DNA of 64,000 nt from Marivivens donghaensis (GTDB lineage Bacteria; Pseudomonadota; Alphaproteobacteria; Rhodobacterales; Rhodobacteraceae), in contig NZ_JALNPR010000001.1 of assembly GCF_023541015.1 (NCBI RefSeq), positions 124,001-188,000 on the forward strand. Reading direction: 5' to 3'. The notes beneath the pieces were generated by a model. That model was not told the DNA's origin. It made no database searches and saw nothing but the letters and a program-made list of their open reading frames with translations. The position numbers were made by a program, and so were the translations under genes. Below, piece by piece: positions 35,230 to 42,709 of the stretch. Position 1 is the first letter of the stretch. Each line of letters begins with the position of its first letter.

Positions 35230-36362
35230 TACTGCGTGAACGCAGAGCGCGCGGTGTCGGCTGCGGTTAGCGAGCCTGTCGCTGCCGCAATAGCCTTGTT
35301 GAACTGAACGAACGGCGCTTCGGTGACGTAGACGGTGTCGCCATCACGGATTGCAAAGTCGCGAGCCATGAACATGCCATTCGGTTGGGTCAGGTCCAGC
35401 ACGTAAACAACGCGCTGAGTGCCGACCAAATCAGTCCGAGCCAAAAGCTGGTTCGCGATTTCGGCGGGTTCGTTGCGGAACACAAAGACGCCAGTTGGAT
35501 CGGCCGCAGCGGTTTGCAAACCGCCGACTGTCGCCAAAGCCTCAATCGCAGAGATTGCTTTGGATTCAAATGGAACGCGGCTTTGGCTGCCTGTCGCGCC
35601 GAGCGCGGTAAAGGTTCGGCTGTCTTCTTTGACGTAGATCTGGTCGCCAGCGCGCAATGCGATGTCGGCCGCTGGGTGATCAAAGAGGTCTTCGTACCAA
35701 ATTGTGCCGCTGGCATCGCCACGGATCACGGTGATCTGTGCGATTTCAGGCTGGATGGCAACGCCACCTGCGGCAGCGATCATTGATGAGAGCGTGCGGG
35801 TCGGGCGTTCAATCGGGTAGACACCTTGGCCGCCGACGCGGCCCGAAACGGTCACAGTTGCACCGTCACCAGCCAGACGACGCACCTGAACTTGGGGTTC
35901 AGGGGTCTGCTCTGCGAGCTTTTCGGTGATGATCTGACGGATACGTTCTGGCGAGTTGCCAGCAGCGCGAACGCGGCCCGCGTAGGGCACGTAAATGAAC
36001 CCAGCGCCATCAACTTGAAGCTCGTTCAGAACGGTTGCGTTTTGTCCTTGGGGCACCAAAAGGCCATCATCGACGTTTTCCCAGATCGTCAGACCGAGAA
36101 CATCGCCTGCGCTTATGACGTCGGACCCTAGGATCGCTGCGTTTTCAAGCGAGCTTGAAAATCCGAGCGCGGGCGAAACGCTTGCAATGCGGTTAACGCG
36201 GTCATCGACGATCAGCACAAAGGCATCTCCTTCGCGCATGACGGAACCCGCGAAAATTTCAGCTTTATTTGGGCCAGAACGCGGCAAACCACAGGCTCCC
36301 AAAAGGGAACATGCGGCGATAAGTGCCGCACCTCGGGCAAGGCGCAAACTTAGGGTGCTCAC
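35229..36362 (-). CDS. Polysaccharide export outer-membrane lipoprotein (Wza/KpsD type)
   Basis: The 377-aa protein starts with a lipoprotein signal (LRLARGAALIAACSLLGACG, lipobox LLGAC). It contains the polysaccharide export domain (GDVLGLTIWENVDDG; VPYAGRVRAAGNSPERIRQI) and SLBB-type repeats. It would form the export channel for the capsule made by KpsC/KpsS. I start at GTG 36362 since GAGGA lies 9 bases upstream and the signal peptide starts there; the frame from 36461 would add 33 unlikely residues. Confidence 0.9.
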   Translation of the reverse strand: MSTLSLRLARGAALIAACSLLGACGLPRSGPNKAEIFAGSVMREGDAFVLIVDDRVNRIASVSPALGFSSSLENAAILGSDVISAGDVLGLTIWENVDDGLLVPQGQNATVLNELQVDGAGFIYVPYAGRVRAAGNSPERIRQIITEKLAEQTPEPQVQVRRLAGDGATVTVSGRVGGQGVYPIERPTRTLSSMIAAAGGVAIQPEIAQITVIRGDASGTIWYEDLFDHPAADIALRAGDQIYVKEDSRTFTALGATGSQSRVPFESKAISAIEALATVGGLQTAAADPTGVFVFRNEPAEIANQLLARTDLVGTQRVVYVLDLTQPNGMFMARDFAIRDGDTVYVTEAPFVQFNKAIAAATGSLTAADTARSAFTQ

Positions 36363-36513
36363 TGCTCGGTCTCCTCGACCTATTATTATCTGCCTCAAGT
36401 TTTGAGAATAAGTTACCGAAGTCTGTGAATAAAATCCAGTCTGCAACACCAAAGCGTGCAACCTGTTGCCACCCTGCCGCGAGTGGGTGGCGGGCTACTA
36501 GGGGTAGTGGTGT

Positions 36514-37800
36514 TTAGTTCACAATCCGCAAAGACTGCCTCGGCGCGATCTTCCCCGACCGAAGCGCATCATAAGGATCTTCATCGTCGAGCATCATGTC
36601 TACAACCTGCCGTAGCAACTGACGGCGCCCGCGGGACGAATAAAACCCGCCGGGAATTTGGCTCGTTTCAAGTAAAAACTGACGATAATCACGGTAAGCT
36701 CGATTGTCTGGACGCCCAGGTTGCGCAAAGAAATCAGGCAGTGGCAGGGTCGAGACAAACTCTGGTTTGTCATAGACCGCGTTGCCAAACACCTTGAGCG
36801 GGATCGACCGCCAGAGCACCTGCTGGGCCGCAGTCGAATTGACCGTCACAGCCGTGCGAGCGTGATCCAAGAGCTTTGCCAGCTTTCCACCGCGAATGTA
36901 GTGAATGCGATCCTCAACGCCGAACTCTTTGGCGATGCGGTTGATGTTCTTGCGCGTGGGTGAGCGGTCGTTTTCCAGCGGGTGTGCTTTGAACACGAGG
37001 TGGTGGTGCCGTCCCGCGCCTTGGGCAAAACCTTCGATCACGACGCGCAGGAAATCCTCCATTGATGCAAAGGGCGAATGGCGGAGGAAATTTGAATCGT
37101 GCTCTAGCTGAAGCAGGACAGGGTGATAGGGAAAGCCGCCAAACCTCACGCGTGCAGTTGCCAGCATACGATGCAGAGAAATGAACGGCATGAGCAGCAA
37201 GCGGCGCGTATACAGTATAGCTTCATGCAGCGGGCTAAGGTCACGATGGGGCGCAAACTCTCGGAACTGGCGGTTTCGGAAAATCACGAACCAATGGTAA
37301 AGCGCGCCGTAAAACACGTGCTGGCGCATGTCACCCCAATGCGCAGGCGGTTCTGGAACGTCCATGTCCGAGCGCTCAAGGGCCTGACGCATCTGGTCGA
37401 TGGACATATCCATGAGGCGCGAATTGCCATTGGTGCCGCCGCGTTCATAAGTGACCCAATAAGGCCGCATATAGCCCTCTTCGAACACATGAACGGTAAG
37501 GCCCATGTCCTTTGCCGCCGCAACAGCCTGCGCGTGGATGGGCCGCACATCGCCATAAAGGACGATATCGGTGATATGATGCTCAGCGACGAGGGCTGCA
37601 AACGTGTCAGGCCAGTCAGATGGCGCCCCCGTGAACGGAATAAACCCGCGGTCCCCGAACGAAAACGCGCGGTCGCCTGCGTTAAAGCCAACCCGCCAAA
37701 CCTCTGCCCCTGCACGGCGGAGCATAAGCCCAAGCCGATGGAAGAAGGGCCCGTGAGGACCCTGTAAAAACAGGAAATGGCGGTTCGGTCTTTGGGTCAC
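36514..37800 (-). CDS. Capsule polysaccharide biosynthesis protein, KpsS-like
   Basis: The 428-aa protein resembles KpsS: an N-terminal FLFLQGPHGPFFHRLG, then FSFGDRGFIPF, VHVFEEGYMRPYWVTYERGG, and a Rossmann-like C-terminal half with FKAHPLENDR and TAVTVNSTAAQQVLW, a typical substrate region. KpsS adds Kdo to the lipid acceptor before KpsC. It is the first gene of the minus-strand capsule islet. Its end is 151 bp from the export-lipoprotein start. Confidence 0.85.
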   Translation of the reverse strand: MTQRPNRHFLFLQGPHGPFFHRLGLMLRRAGAEVWRVGFNAGDRAFSFGDRGFIPFTGAPSDWPDTFAALVAEHHITDIVLYGDVRPIHAQAVAAAKDMGLTVHVFEEGYMRPYWVTYERGGTNGNSRLMDMSIDQMRQALERSDMDVPEPPAHWGDMRQHVFYGALYHWFVIFRNRQFREFAPHRDLSPLHEAILYTRRLLLMPFISLHRMLATARVRFGGFPYHPVLLQLEHDSNFLRHSPFASMEDFLRVVIEGFAQGAGRHHHLVFKAHPLENDRSPTRKNINRIAKEFGVEDRIHYIRGGKLAKLLDHARTAVTVNSTAAQQVLWRSIPLKVFGNAVYDKPEFVSTLPLPDFFAQPGRPDNRAYRDYRQFLLETSQIPGGFYSSRGRRQLLRQVVDMMLDDEDPYDALRSGKIAPRQSLRIVN

Positions 37801-37851
37801 TTGAAAAAGGGTGCACTTCTATAAAATTACCTGCATCTGCGCAGATTACCC

Positions 37852-37860
37852 TGTGGATAA
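37852..37860 (-). promoter_or_regulatory. DnaA-box-like sequence upstream of ribE
   Basis: A second perfect TGTGGATAA lies in the gap between the KpsS-like gene and ribE. No other role is apparent. I looked here for an FMN riboswitch and found none. Confidence 0.3.
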
Positions 37861-37980
37861 GGCATAAATAAGACCTTTTCCATGGGTGATGCTGGTCTGT
37901 TGGTTTTGCGAGGCTACCCTTGCCCTTGTCTGGGACCTGATGGAACGATACCACTTGTTCAACTTTGGAAAGGCAGACCC

Positions 37981-38577
37981 ATGTTTACTGGCATCATCAC
38001 GGATATTGGCAAGGTTCTCGAACTGGAACAGCGCGGCGATTTGCGTGCGCGGATTGGGACATCCTATGACGTGGATGGCATCGACTTGGGCGCTTCGATT
38101 GCATGCAATGGCTGCTGTTTGACGGTCGTGGCTTTGGGGCGTGAGCCACAGAACTGGTTCGACGTTGAAATCAGCGCGGAAAGCGTTGCTAAGACGAACA
38201 TCGGCGGATGGGCTGTTGGAAAACGGATCAATCTAGAACGTGCGCTCAAGGTCGGTGACGAACTGGGCGGTCACATTGTGTCGGGGCACGTCGATGGCGT
38301 GGCTGACCTGATCGCCATGACGACCGAGGGTGATAGCACGCGAATGACATTCCGCGCGCCTGAAGAGCTGGCGAAATTCATCGCGCCCAAAGGATCAGTC
38401 GCGTTGAACGGCACCTCGCTCACCGTGAACGAGGTGGACGGCGCGACCTTTGGGATCAACGTCATTCCGCATACCAAAGAGGTGACGATTTGGGGCGATG
38501 TTCAGGTTGGGGACCGTATCAACCTAGAGATCGACACGATGGCCCGCTACGTGGCGCGTCTGCGAGAATGGGACTAA
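37981..38577 (+). CDS. ribE: Riboflavin synthase, alpha chain
   Basis: The 198-aa protein begins FTGIITDIGKV and has two lumazine-binding repeats: SIACNGCCLTVVAL and SVALNGTSLTVNEV, with GHIVSGHVDGVADLI between. It dismutates two dimethylribityllumazines to riboflavin. ATG 37981 is preferred to the in-frame ATG at 37882 because the family begins there; the upstream GGAAAGG serves as binding site. It starts the ribE-ribB-ribH-nusB group. Confidence 0.95.
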   Translation: MFTGIITDIGKVLELEQRGDLRARIGTSYDVDGIDLGASIACNGCCLTVVALGREPQNWFDVEISAESVAKTNIGGWAVGKRINLERALKVGDELGGHIVSGHVDGVADLIAMTTEGDSTRMTFRAPEELAKFIAPKGSVALNGTSLTVNEVDGATFGINVIPHTKEVTIWGDVQVGDRINLEIDTMARYVARLREWD

Positions 38578-38662
38578 CCGACCCGCGTTTGACCTACCGC
38601 AAAGTCTGGCCTCTGTTTCCAGCCTAACCCCTTAGGACCGCCTATCAAGATCGGGAAGTACT

Positions 38663-39793
38663 ATGTCGACCAAATTCGAAGCTGCAGGCCCAGTAGAACG
38701 GGAACTCAAAGATGCCATTTCGAGCATTGAAGAGATCATTGATGAGGCCCGCAACGGTCGGATGTTTATCCTTGTCGATCACGAAGATCGCGAGAATGAA
38801 GGCGATCTGGTGATCCCCGCGCAGATGGCAACACCTGATGCGGTGAACTTTATGGCGACCCACGGGCGTGGCCTGATTTGCTTGACCATGACGAGCGAAC
38901 GTATCGCGCAGCTTGGCCTGCCGCTCATGGCTTCGACCAATTCGTCACGTCATGAAACAGCCTTCACGGTCTCGATCGAAGCGCGAGAGGGTGTCTCGAC
39001 GGGGATTTCAGCAGGTGACCGTGCGCGGACGATTTCTGTGGCGATTGATGCCTCCAAAGGCCCTGCCGATATCGCGACCCCCGGTCACATTTTCCCGCTG
39101 CGTGCGCGCGATGGTGGTGTGTTGGTGCGTGCTGGTCACACAGAGGCTGCCACCGACATTTCCCGGCTTGCTGGTTTGAACCCATCGGGCGTGATTTGTG
39201 AGATCATGAAGGAAGACGGCGAAATGGCGCGTCTGCCTGATCTGGTTGCCTTTGCGCAGACGCATAACCTCAAGATCGGGACGATCAGCGATCTGATCGC
39301 CTATCGTCGTCGCCATGATAACCTCGTGAAACTGCGGGACGAACAGCAAATCACGTCAGAGTTCGGCGGCGACTGGACTATGCGGATTTATACAGACCAG
39401 ACCCAAGGTGCAGAGCATATCGCCCTGATCAAAGGCGACATTAGCGGTGACGAGCCCGTTTTGGTGCGGATGCATTCGCTTGATCCGATGCTGGATATGG
39501 TCGGTGTCGGCCACGAGGGTCGCGCGTTCGAGTTTTCGCAGGCGATGAAAACCATCGCCGCAGAGGGTCGTGGGGCCGTTGTTTTGCTGCGTGATCTGCA
39601 GATGAAACTGGTTCCTGAGGAAGGCCAATCACCGCAAACGCTGCGCCAATATGGGCTGGGTGCACAAATTTTGTCGTCCTTGGGCCTGTCGCGTATTACA
39701 CTGCTATCGAATTCGCCCCAGCCCAAGGTGGTTGGGCTTGATGCCTACGGTCTAGAGATTGTCGGCACCCGCATGATTGACGGAGCAAACTGA
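38663..39793 (+). CDS. ribB: 3,4-dihydroxy-2-butanone-4-phosphate synthase with degenerate GTP cyclohydrolase II domain
   Basis: The 376-aa protein has a normal DHBP synthase domain (about residues 15-215: VDHEDRENEGDLV, GRGLICL, RAGHTEAATDISRLAG). The following RibA-like domain (about 220-375) lacks the zinc Cys triad: the usual ECLTGDVFGSLRCDC stretch is replaced by LDPMLDMVGV after RMHS. GTP cyclohydrolase II activity is therefore unlikely; a separate RibA should exist elsewhere. This matches the RibBX class of RibBA paralogues. The start overlaps nothing but its ATGA end overlaps ribH by one base. Confidence 0.93.
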   Translation: MSTKFEAAGPVERELKDAISSIEEIIDEARNGRMFILVDHEDRENEGDLVIPAQMATPDAVNFMATHGRGLICLTMTSERIAQLGLPLMASTNSSRHETAFTVSIEAREGVSTGISAGDRARTISVAIDASKGPADIATPGHIFPLRARDGGVLVRAGHTEAATDISRLAGLNPSGVICEIMKEDGEMARLPDLVAFAQTHNLKIGTISDLIAYRRRHDNLVKLRDEQQITSEFGGDWTMRIYTDQTQGAEHIALIKGDISGDEPVLVRMHSLDPMLDMVGVGHEGRAFEFSQAMKTIAAEGRGAVVLLRDLQMKLVPEEGQSPQTLRQYGLGAQILSSLGLSRITLLSNSPQPKVVGLDAYGLEIVGTRMIDGAN

Positions 39794-40311
39794 TGGCTGG
39801 CGCATCGCACTATATCCTTGATCGGCCTGAGTTCGACGACCCGATCAAGCTGCTGATCGTGGTGGCACCCTATTACAAAGACATCGCCGATGGTCTGGTC
39901 GCGGGCGCAAAGGCAGAGATTGAGGCCGCTGGTGGCACCTATGAGGTGATCGAAGTGCCAGGTGCGCTCGAAATTCCGACCGCGATCGGGATCGCCACAC
40001 GCATGTCGAATTTTGATGGATATGTCGCGCTGGGCTGTGTGATCCGTGGGGAAACCACCCATTACGATACAGTTTGTAATGATTCGAGCCGTGCCATCAC
40101 TTTGCTCGGGCTTCAGGGCCATTGCATCGGCAACGGCATCCTTACAGTCGAGAATTATGAGCAAGCTGCCGTTCGGTCAGATCCTAAAGATCAAAACAAA
40201 GGGGGCGGTGCTGCAGCTGCGGCCTTGCACCTGATCGCCTTGGGCCGTAAGTGGGGCCGCGCCGGTAAGATCGGCTTCACCAACGATATATTGCTGGCCC
40301 AAAAGGCCTGA
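39793..40311 (+). CDS. ribH: 6,7-dimethyl-8-ribityllumazine synthase
   Basis: The 172-aa protein has the lumazine synthase features: VPGALEIPTAIG, the catalytic loop GCVIRGETTHYDTVCN and NGILTVENYEQA. It condenses the RibB product with the pyrimidine to form lumazine. It starts at the last base of the RibB stop (TGATGG) and is followed by nusB after 14 bp, a conserved arrangement. Confidence 0.96.
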   Translation: MAGASHYILDRPEFDDPIKLLIVVAPYYKDIADGLVAGAKAEIEAAGGTYEVIEVPGALEIPTAIGIATRMSNFDGYVALGCVIRGETTHYDTVCNDSSRAITLLGLQGHCIGNGILTVENYEQAAVRSDPKDQNKGGGAAAAALHLIALGRKWGRAGKIGFTNDILLAQKA

Positions 40312-40325
40312 GGACTGCCCAAGCC

Positions 40326-40793
40326 ATGAACGTTTCCAATAACGAACGCCGCAAGATGAAATCAGCCTCGCGTCTCTACGCGGTTCAGGCGCTGTTCCAA
40401 ATGGAAGTTTCTGGCCAAACTGTCGAAGCGGTCGTGCGTGAATTTGCGAACTATCGGTTCGGCGAAACGATCGAGGGCGATACGCTGCAAGATGGCGACA
40501 TCGAAGTCCTGCGTTCGATCGTGGATGTTGCTGTGAACGAACAGGCCAAGATCGACCAAATGACCGACCGCGCGTTGGTTGCGAAATGGCCGATTGATCG
40601 CATCGACCCGACCCTGCGTGCATTGTTTCGTGCGGCTGGCTCTGAGTTGGTGGCTGGCGATACCCCACCCAAAGTGGCCATCGTTGAATACGTTCAGGTT
40701 GCTGAGGCATTCTTCCCAGAAGGTCGCGAACCTAAATTCGTAAACGCTGTTTTGGACCACATGGCCCGCGAAGCACGCCCTGAGGCGTTCTAA
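40326..40793 (+). CDS. nusB: Transcription antitermination factor NusB
   Basis: The 155-aa all-helical protein fits NusB: RLYAVQALFQMEVSG at the N-terminus, then DRIDPTLRALFRAAGSELV and the closing FVNAVLDHMA. It works with S10 in rRNA antitermination. Downstream of ribH by 14 bp, as in many proteobacteria. Confidence 0.95.
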   Translation: MNVSNNERRKMKSASRLYAVQALFQMEVSGQTVEAVVREFANYRFGETIEGDTLQDGDIEVLRSIVDVAVNEQAKIDQMTDRALVAKWPIDRIDPTLRALFRAAGSELVAGDTPPKVAIVEYVQVAEAFFPEGREPKFVNAVLDHMAREARPEAF

Positions 40794-40899
40794 CAGGCGG
40801 TTCACCGCCGTTTCCTGCGATAACTCTGCTCATTTTGGCGAATCCCCTTGCAGCGCGGGGGGAAGCGACTACGTTCAGTTTTGTAACGGAGGTGCGACC

Positions 40900-41235
40900 A
40901 TGCCCAAACTTATCAAGATGTATATCACTCAGGTGATCATCGGTTTCATCGTCTCGGCGGTGTTTGTGGGTCTGCTCCTCTGGTTCAACATCGCGAACCT
41001 CGCGCATCTTGTCACCAGCTCCAAAGAGGGCCTATTGGCCGTATTCCTGCTGTGGCTGTTCAACGGCATCGTTTTTGCGGGTGTTCAGTTTGCGATCCGC
41101 ATCATGAATATGAATGACGATGATGACGAACCACGTGGTGGTCTGCGTCAGCACAGCATGATCCGCGAGCCTGCTTTGGTGCGCGTGCCCGTGCAGGCAA
41201 AACGCACCTACCGTGCGCGCAATTTGCGTCACTAA
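40900..41235 (+). CDS. Membrane protein with two predicted helices
   Basis: The 111-aa protein has hydrophobic stretches at about residues 7-30 and 42-64, then a short run of Asp (NDDDDEPR) and a basic tail. It follows nusB by 106 bp and ends 18 bp before a terminator. Ribosome-binding sequence GGAGG precedes ATG 40900. I do not recognise the family; related small proteins are common beside nusB in this group, as far as I recall. Confidence 0.6.
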   Translation: MPKLIKMYITQVIIGFIVSAVFVGLLLWFNIANLAHLVTSSKEGLLAVFLLWLFNGIVFAGVQFAIRIMNMNDDDDEPRGGLRQHSMIREPALVRVPVQAKRTYRARNLRH

Positions 41236-41253
41236 ATCCCGCTGCAATTAGTT

Positions 41254-41287
41254 TAAGGGGCGTCCGCTAGGGCGCCCTTAGTTTTTT
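41254..41287 (+). terminator. Rho-independent terminator after the membrane-protein gene
   Basis: TAAGGG (41254-41259) pairs with CCCTTA (41275-41280), with further pairs CGTCC/GGGCG around a GCTA loop and one bulged G. TTTTTT follows from 41282. Confidence 0.8.
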
Positions 41288-41514
41288 GTGTGGGAGAAAG
41301 TGGCGAGAACCACAGCAACCGTGCACCCTTTATTCCCGAGGACCTGTTTTTACAGGTGGGCGCCAGATAACCAGGCCAGGGCAAGGACAGAGCCAGCTCC
41401 CTCGGATTTGCTTAAGGCCACTGGAATGTAAGGGCTTGCGCACGTGAAGAGCAGAAACTCGCCAAGGGTGCAGATAGTCCTCAGCGTTCCGTCAATCAAG
41501 CCCCGCAAGATGAC

Positions 41515-41543
41515 TTGACCAATGTTCACCTATTGTTCATGTT
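41515..41543 (+). promoter_or_regulatory. SOS promoter of mmcB with LexA box
   Basis: GTTC-N7-GTTC (41524-41538) matches the alphaproteobacterial LexA consensus exactly. It lies between a TTGACC -35 candidate (41515-41520) and a weak CATGTT -10 candidate (41538-41543), spacer 17. LexA bound here would block RNA polymerase. Confidence 0.8.
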
Positions 41544-41549
41544 TCTGGC

Positions 41550-42008
41550 ATGACCCTAGAGATGCCAGATGACCGCCTGATGATGCCCGGACAATTGCTT
41601 GCCCGTGGGGTTTGTCGGCATTTGCTGACCTATGATTTCGTCACGGTCGAGGAATTGGTTCCGACCCGCGGTTTGCGCGTCGACGTTATGGCACTTGGGC
41701 CTAAAGGCGAAATTTGGGTGGTTGAATGCAAATCCAGTCGCGCAGATTTTCAGTCCGACAACAAATGGCAGGGCTATCTGGAATGGTGTGATCGGTTCTT
41801 TTGGGCAGTCGATGCCGATTTCCCAACGGACCTTTTACCCGATGATACAGGTCTGATTATCGCTGACAGCTATGGCGGCGAAGTTGTGCGCATGGGGCCC
41901 GAATCAAAGCTGGCCCCTGCGCGTCGTAAGGTCATGACCCATAAATTCGCCCGCCATGCAGCCCTGCGGCAGATGGCGGCGCGGGATCCGAAATTTAGCG
42001 CTTCTTAG
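41550..42008 (+). CDS. mmcB: MmcB-family DNA repair protein (PD-(D/E)XK nuclease-like)
   Basis: The 152-aa protein has a PD-(D/E)XK-like site: D45 in RVDVMALG and E59-x-K61 in VVECKSS, with a later QGYLEWCDRFFWAVDADFP. Mitomycin-C-related genes mmcA and mmcB of Caulobacter are SOS-regulated, and the LexA box upstream agrees. The likely role is repair of crosslinked or damaged DNA. ATG 41550 would leave almost no leader after the promoter (leaderless mRNA); ATG 41562 is an alternative start. The 3' end overlaps the convergent 64-aa gene by 14 bp. Confidence 0.85.
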   Translation: MTLEMPDDRLMMPGQLLARGVCRHLLTYDFVTVEELVPTRGLRVDVMALGPKGEIWVVECKSSRADFQSDNKWQGYLEWCDRFFWAVDADFPTDLLPDDTGLIIADSYGGEVVRMGPESKLAPARRKVMTHKFARHAALRQMAARDPKFSAS

Positions 42009-42189
42009 ACGCTGCGCGAGCAGCCATTGCGGCGGCGCGCATTTCTTCTGCGATTTCTTCTGCTTCTTCTGGTTCGAAATCCATCGGGATTTCCACACCA
42101 TCCGCTTCGATGAACAAACGGACCATACCTGCGTCGGTCGGCCCGATCTGGAGATTCGCTTCGATGTCGCGTTCGGTATTGATGCCCAT
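41995..42189 (-). CDS. Small conserved protein (resembles DUF6324)
   Basis: The 64-aa acidic protein contains NLQIGPTDAGMVRLFIEAD and a helical DFEPEEAEEIAEEM segment with a basic end. From memory it resembles a Rhodobacterales DUF6324 family; I could not check. GGAGGC lies just upstream of ATG 42189. The function is unknown. It converges on mmcB with overlapping 3' ends. Confidence 0.65.
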   Translation of the reverse strand: MGINTERDIEANLQIGPTDAGMVRLFIEADGVEIPMDFEPEEAEEIAEEMRAAAMAARAASKKR

Positions 42190-42314
42190 GGTGGCCTCCT
42201 GTCTGTCGATGGTCGTGACTATCCCAGCGAATAAGAAACTTGCAAGGGGATGTGAGAAAAAGCGGTGTTAGCCGCTTGCAATCCGTCGGCACACGGTCTA
42301 AATCCCGCGCCAGT

Positions 42315-42391
42315 GCCGCCTTAGCTCAGTTGGTTAGAGCGCTTGATTGTGGATCAAGAGGTCCCCCGTTCGAGCCGGGGAGGTGGTACCA
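42315..42391 (+). tRNA. tRNA-His (GTG)
   Basis: Acceptor GCCGCCT/AGGTGGT, anticodon stem CTTGA/TCAAG with loop TTGTGGA (anticodon GTG at 42349-42351), T-arm CCCCG-TTCGAGC-CGGGG, encoded CCA (42389-42391). The discriminator is A (42388), and the base before the acceptor is T, so no G-1 is encoded. That is the alphaproteobacterial exception. Confidence 0.96.
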
Positions 42392-42409
42392 TCCCTTACT
42401 TCCAGTAGG

Positions 42410-42709
42410 TTAGCGGTCGATGGTGACAGTTTGTGCCAGCGCGTCCGTGCTACGGTCGTAAATGAGGATCGTATCCGCGTCGGTTACAACCGCATACCAG
42501 TCCGTGCCTTGAGTAAATGCGACAGCAGAAACTCCGGCTGGAAGGGTGACGCGATCGGGTAGGGGGATCGGATCGGCGTTCAAGCGGATGACAAGCGTGC
42601 CGATAAGGACTACGAACCCCGCAATCATCACAAAGGCCATCGCCGTGACCAATCGTTTCAGATAGGTGACGAGCGGCTGGTCGCTATCGTTTTCAGGAGC
42701 CTGATCCAT
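42410..42709 (-). CDS. Small membrane protein of unknown function (resembles DUF6476)
   Basis: The 99-aa protein has one membrane helix (about residues 20-43, MAFVMIAGFVVLIGTLVI) followed by a periplasmic beta-type part (LPAGVSAVAFTQGTDWYAVV). From memory it resembles DUF6476, often beside RluA-type genes; not verified. Its ATG (complement of 42707-42709) overlaps the divergent rlu gene's ATG (42708-42710), so the start codons share two bases. Confidence 0.7.
   Translation of the reverse strand: MDQAPENDSDQPLVTYLKRLVTAMAFVMIAGFVVLIGTLVIRLNADPIPLPDRVTLPAGVSAVAFTQGTDWYAVVTDADTILIYDRSTDALAQTVTIDR

Larger units (their letters stand above)
41236..41549. other. Gap with a terminator, an unassigned structured stretch and the mmcB promoter
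   Basis: This 314-bp gap has a terminator (41254-41287), then about 200 bases with no plausible gene but unusual complementarity: TGGCGAG (41301) with CTCGCCA (41458); TGCACCC (41322) with GGGTGCA (41466); CCGAGG (41336) with CCTCGG (41400); GAGGAC (41338) with GTCCTC (41477); ACCTGT (41342) with ACAGGT (41352). The LexA box and mmcB promoter follow. See findings. Confidence 0.5.

Noticed and set aside
37801-37980. FMN riboswitch upstream of ribE
   Set aside because: The characteristic AGGGG and CGGGGTGAAAUUCC-type boxes are missing; I found no matching fold.
41290-41490. SRP RNA, RNase P RNA, tmRNA or 6S RNA in the unassigned gap
   Set aside because: Signature segments that I remember for these (SRP GGAAGGAAGCAG, RNase P GAGGAAAGTCCGG, tmRNA tag codons) are not present on either strand.
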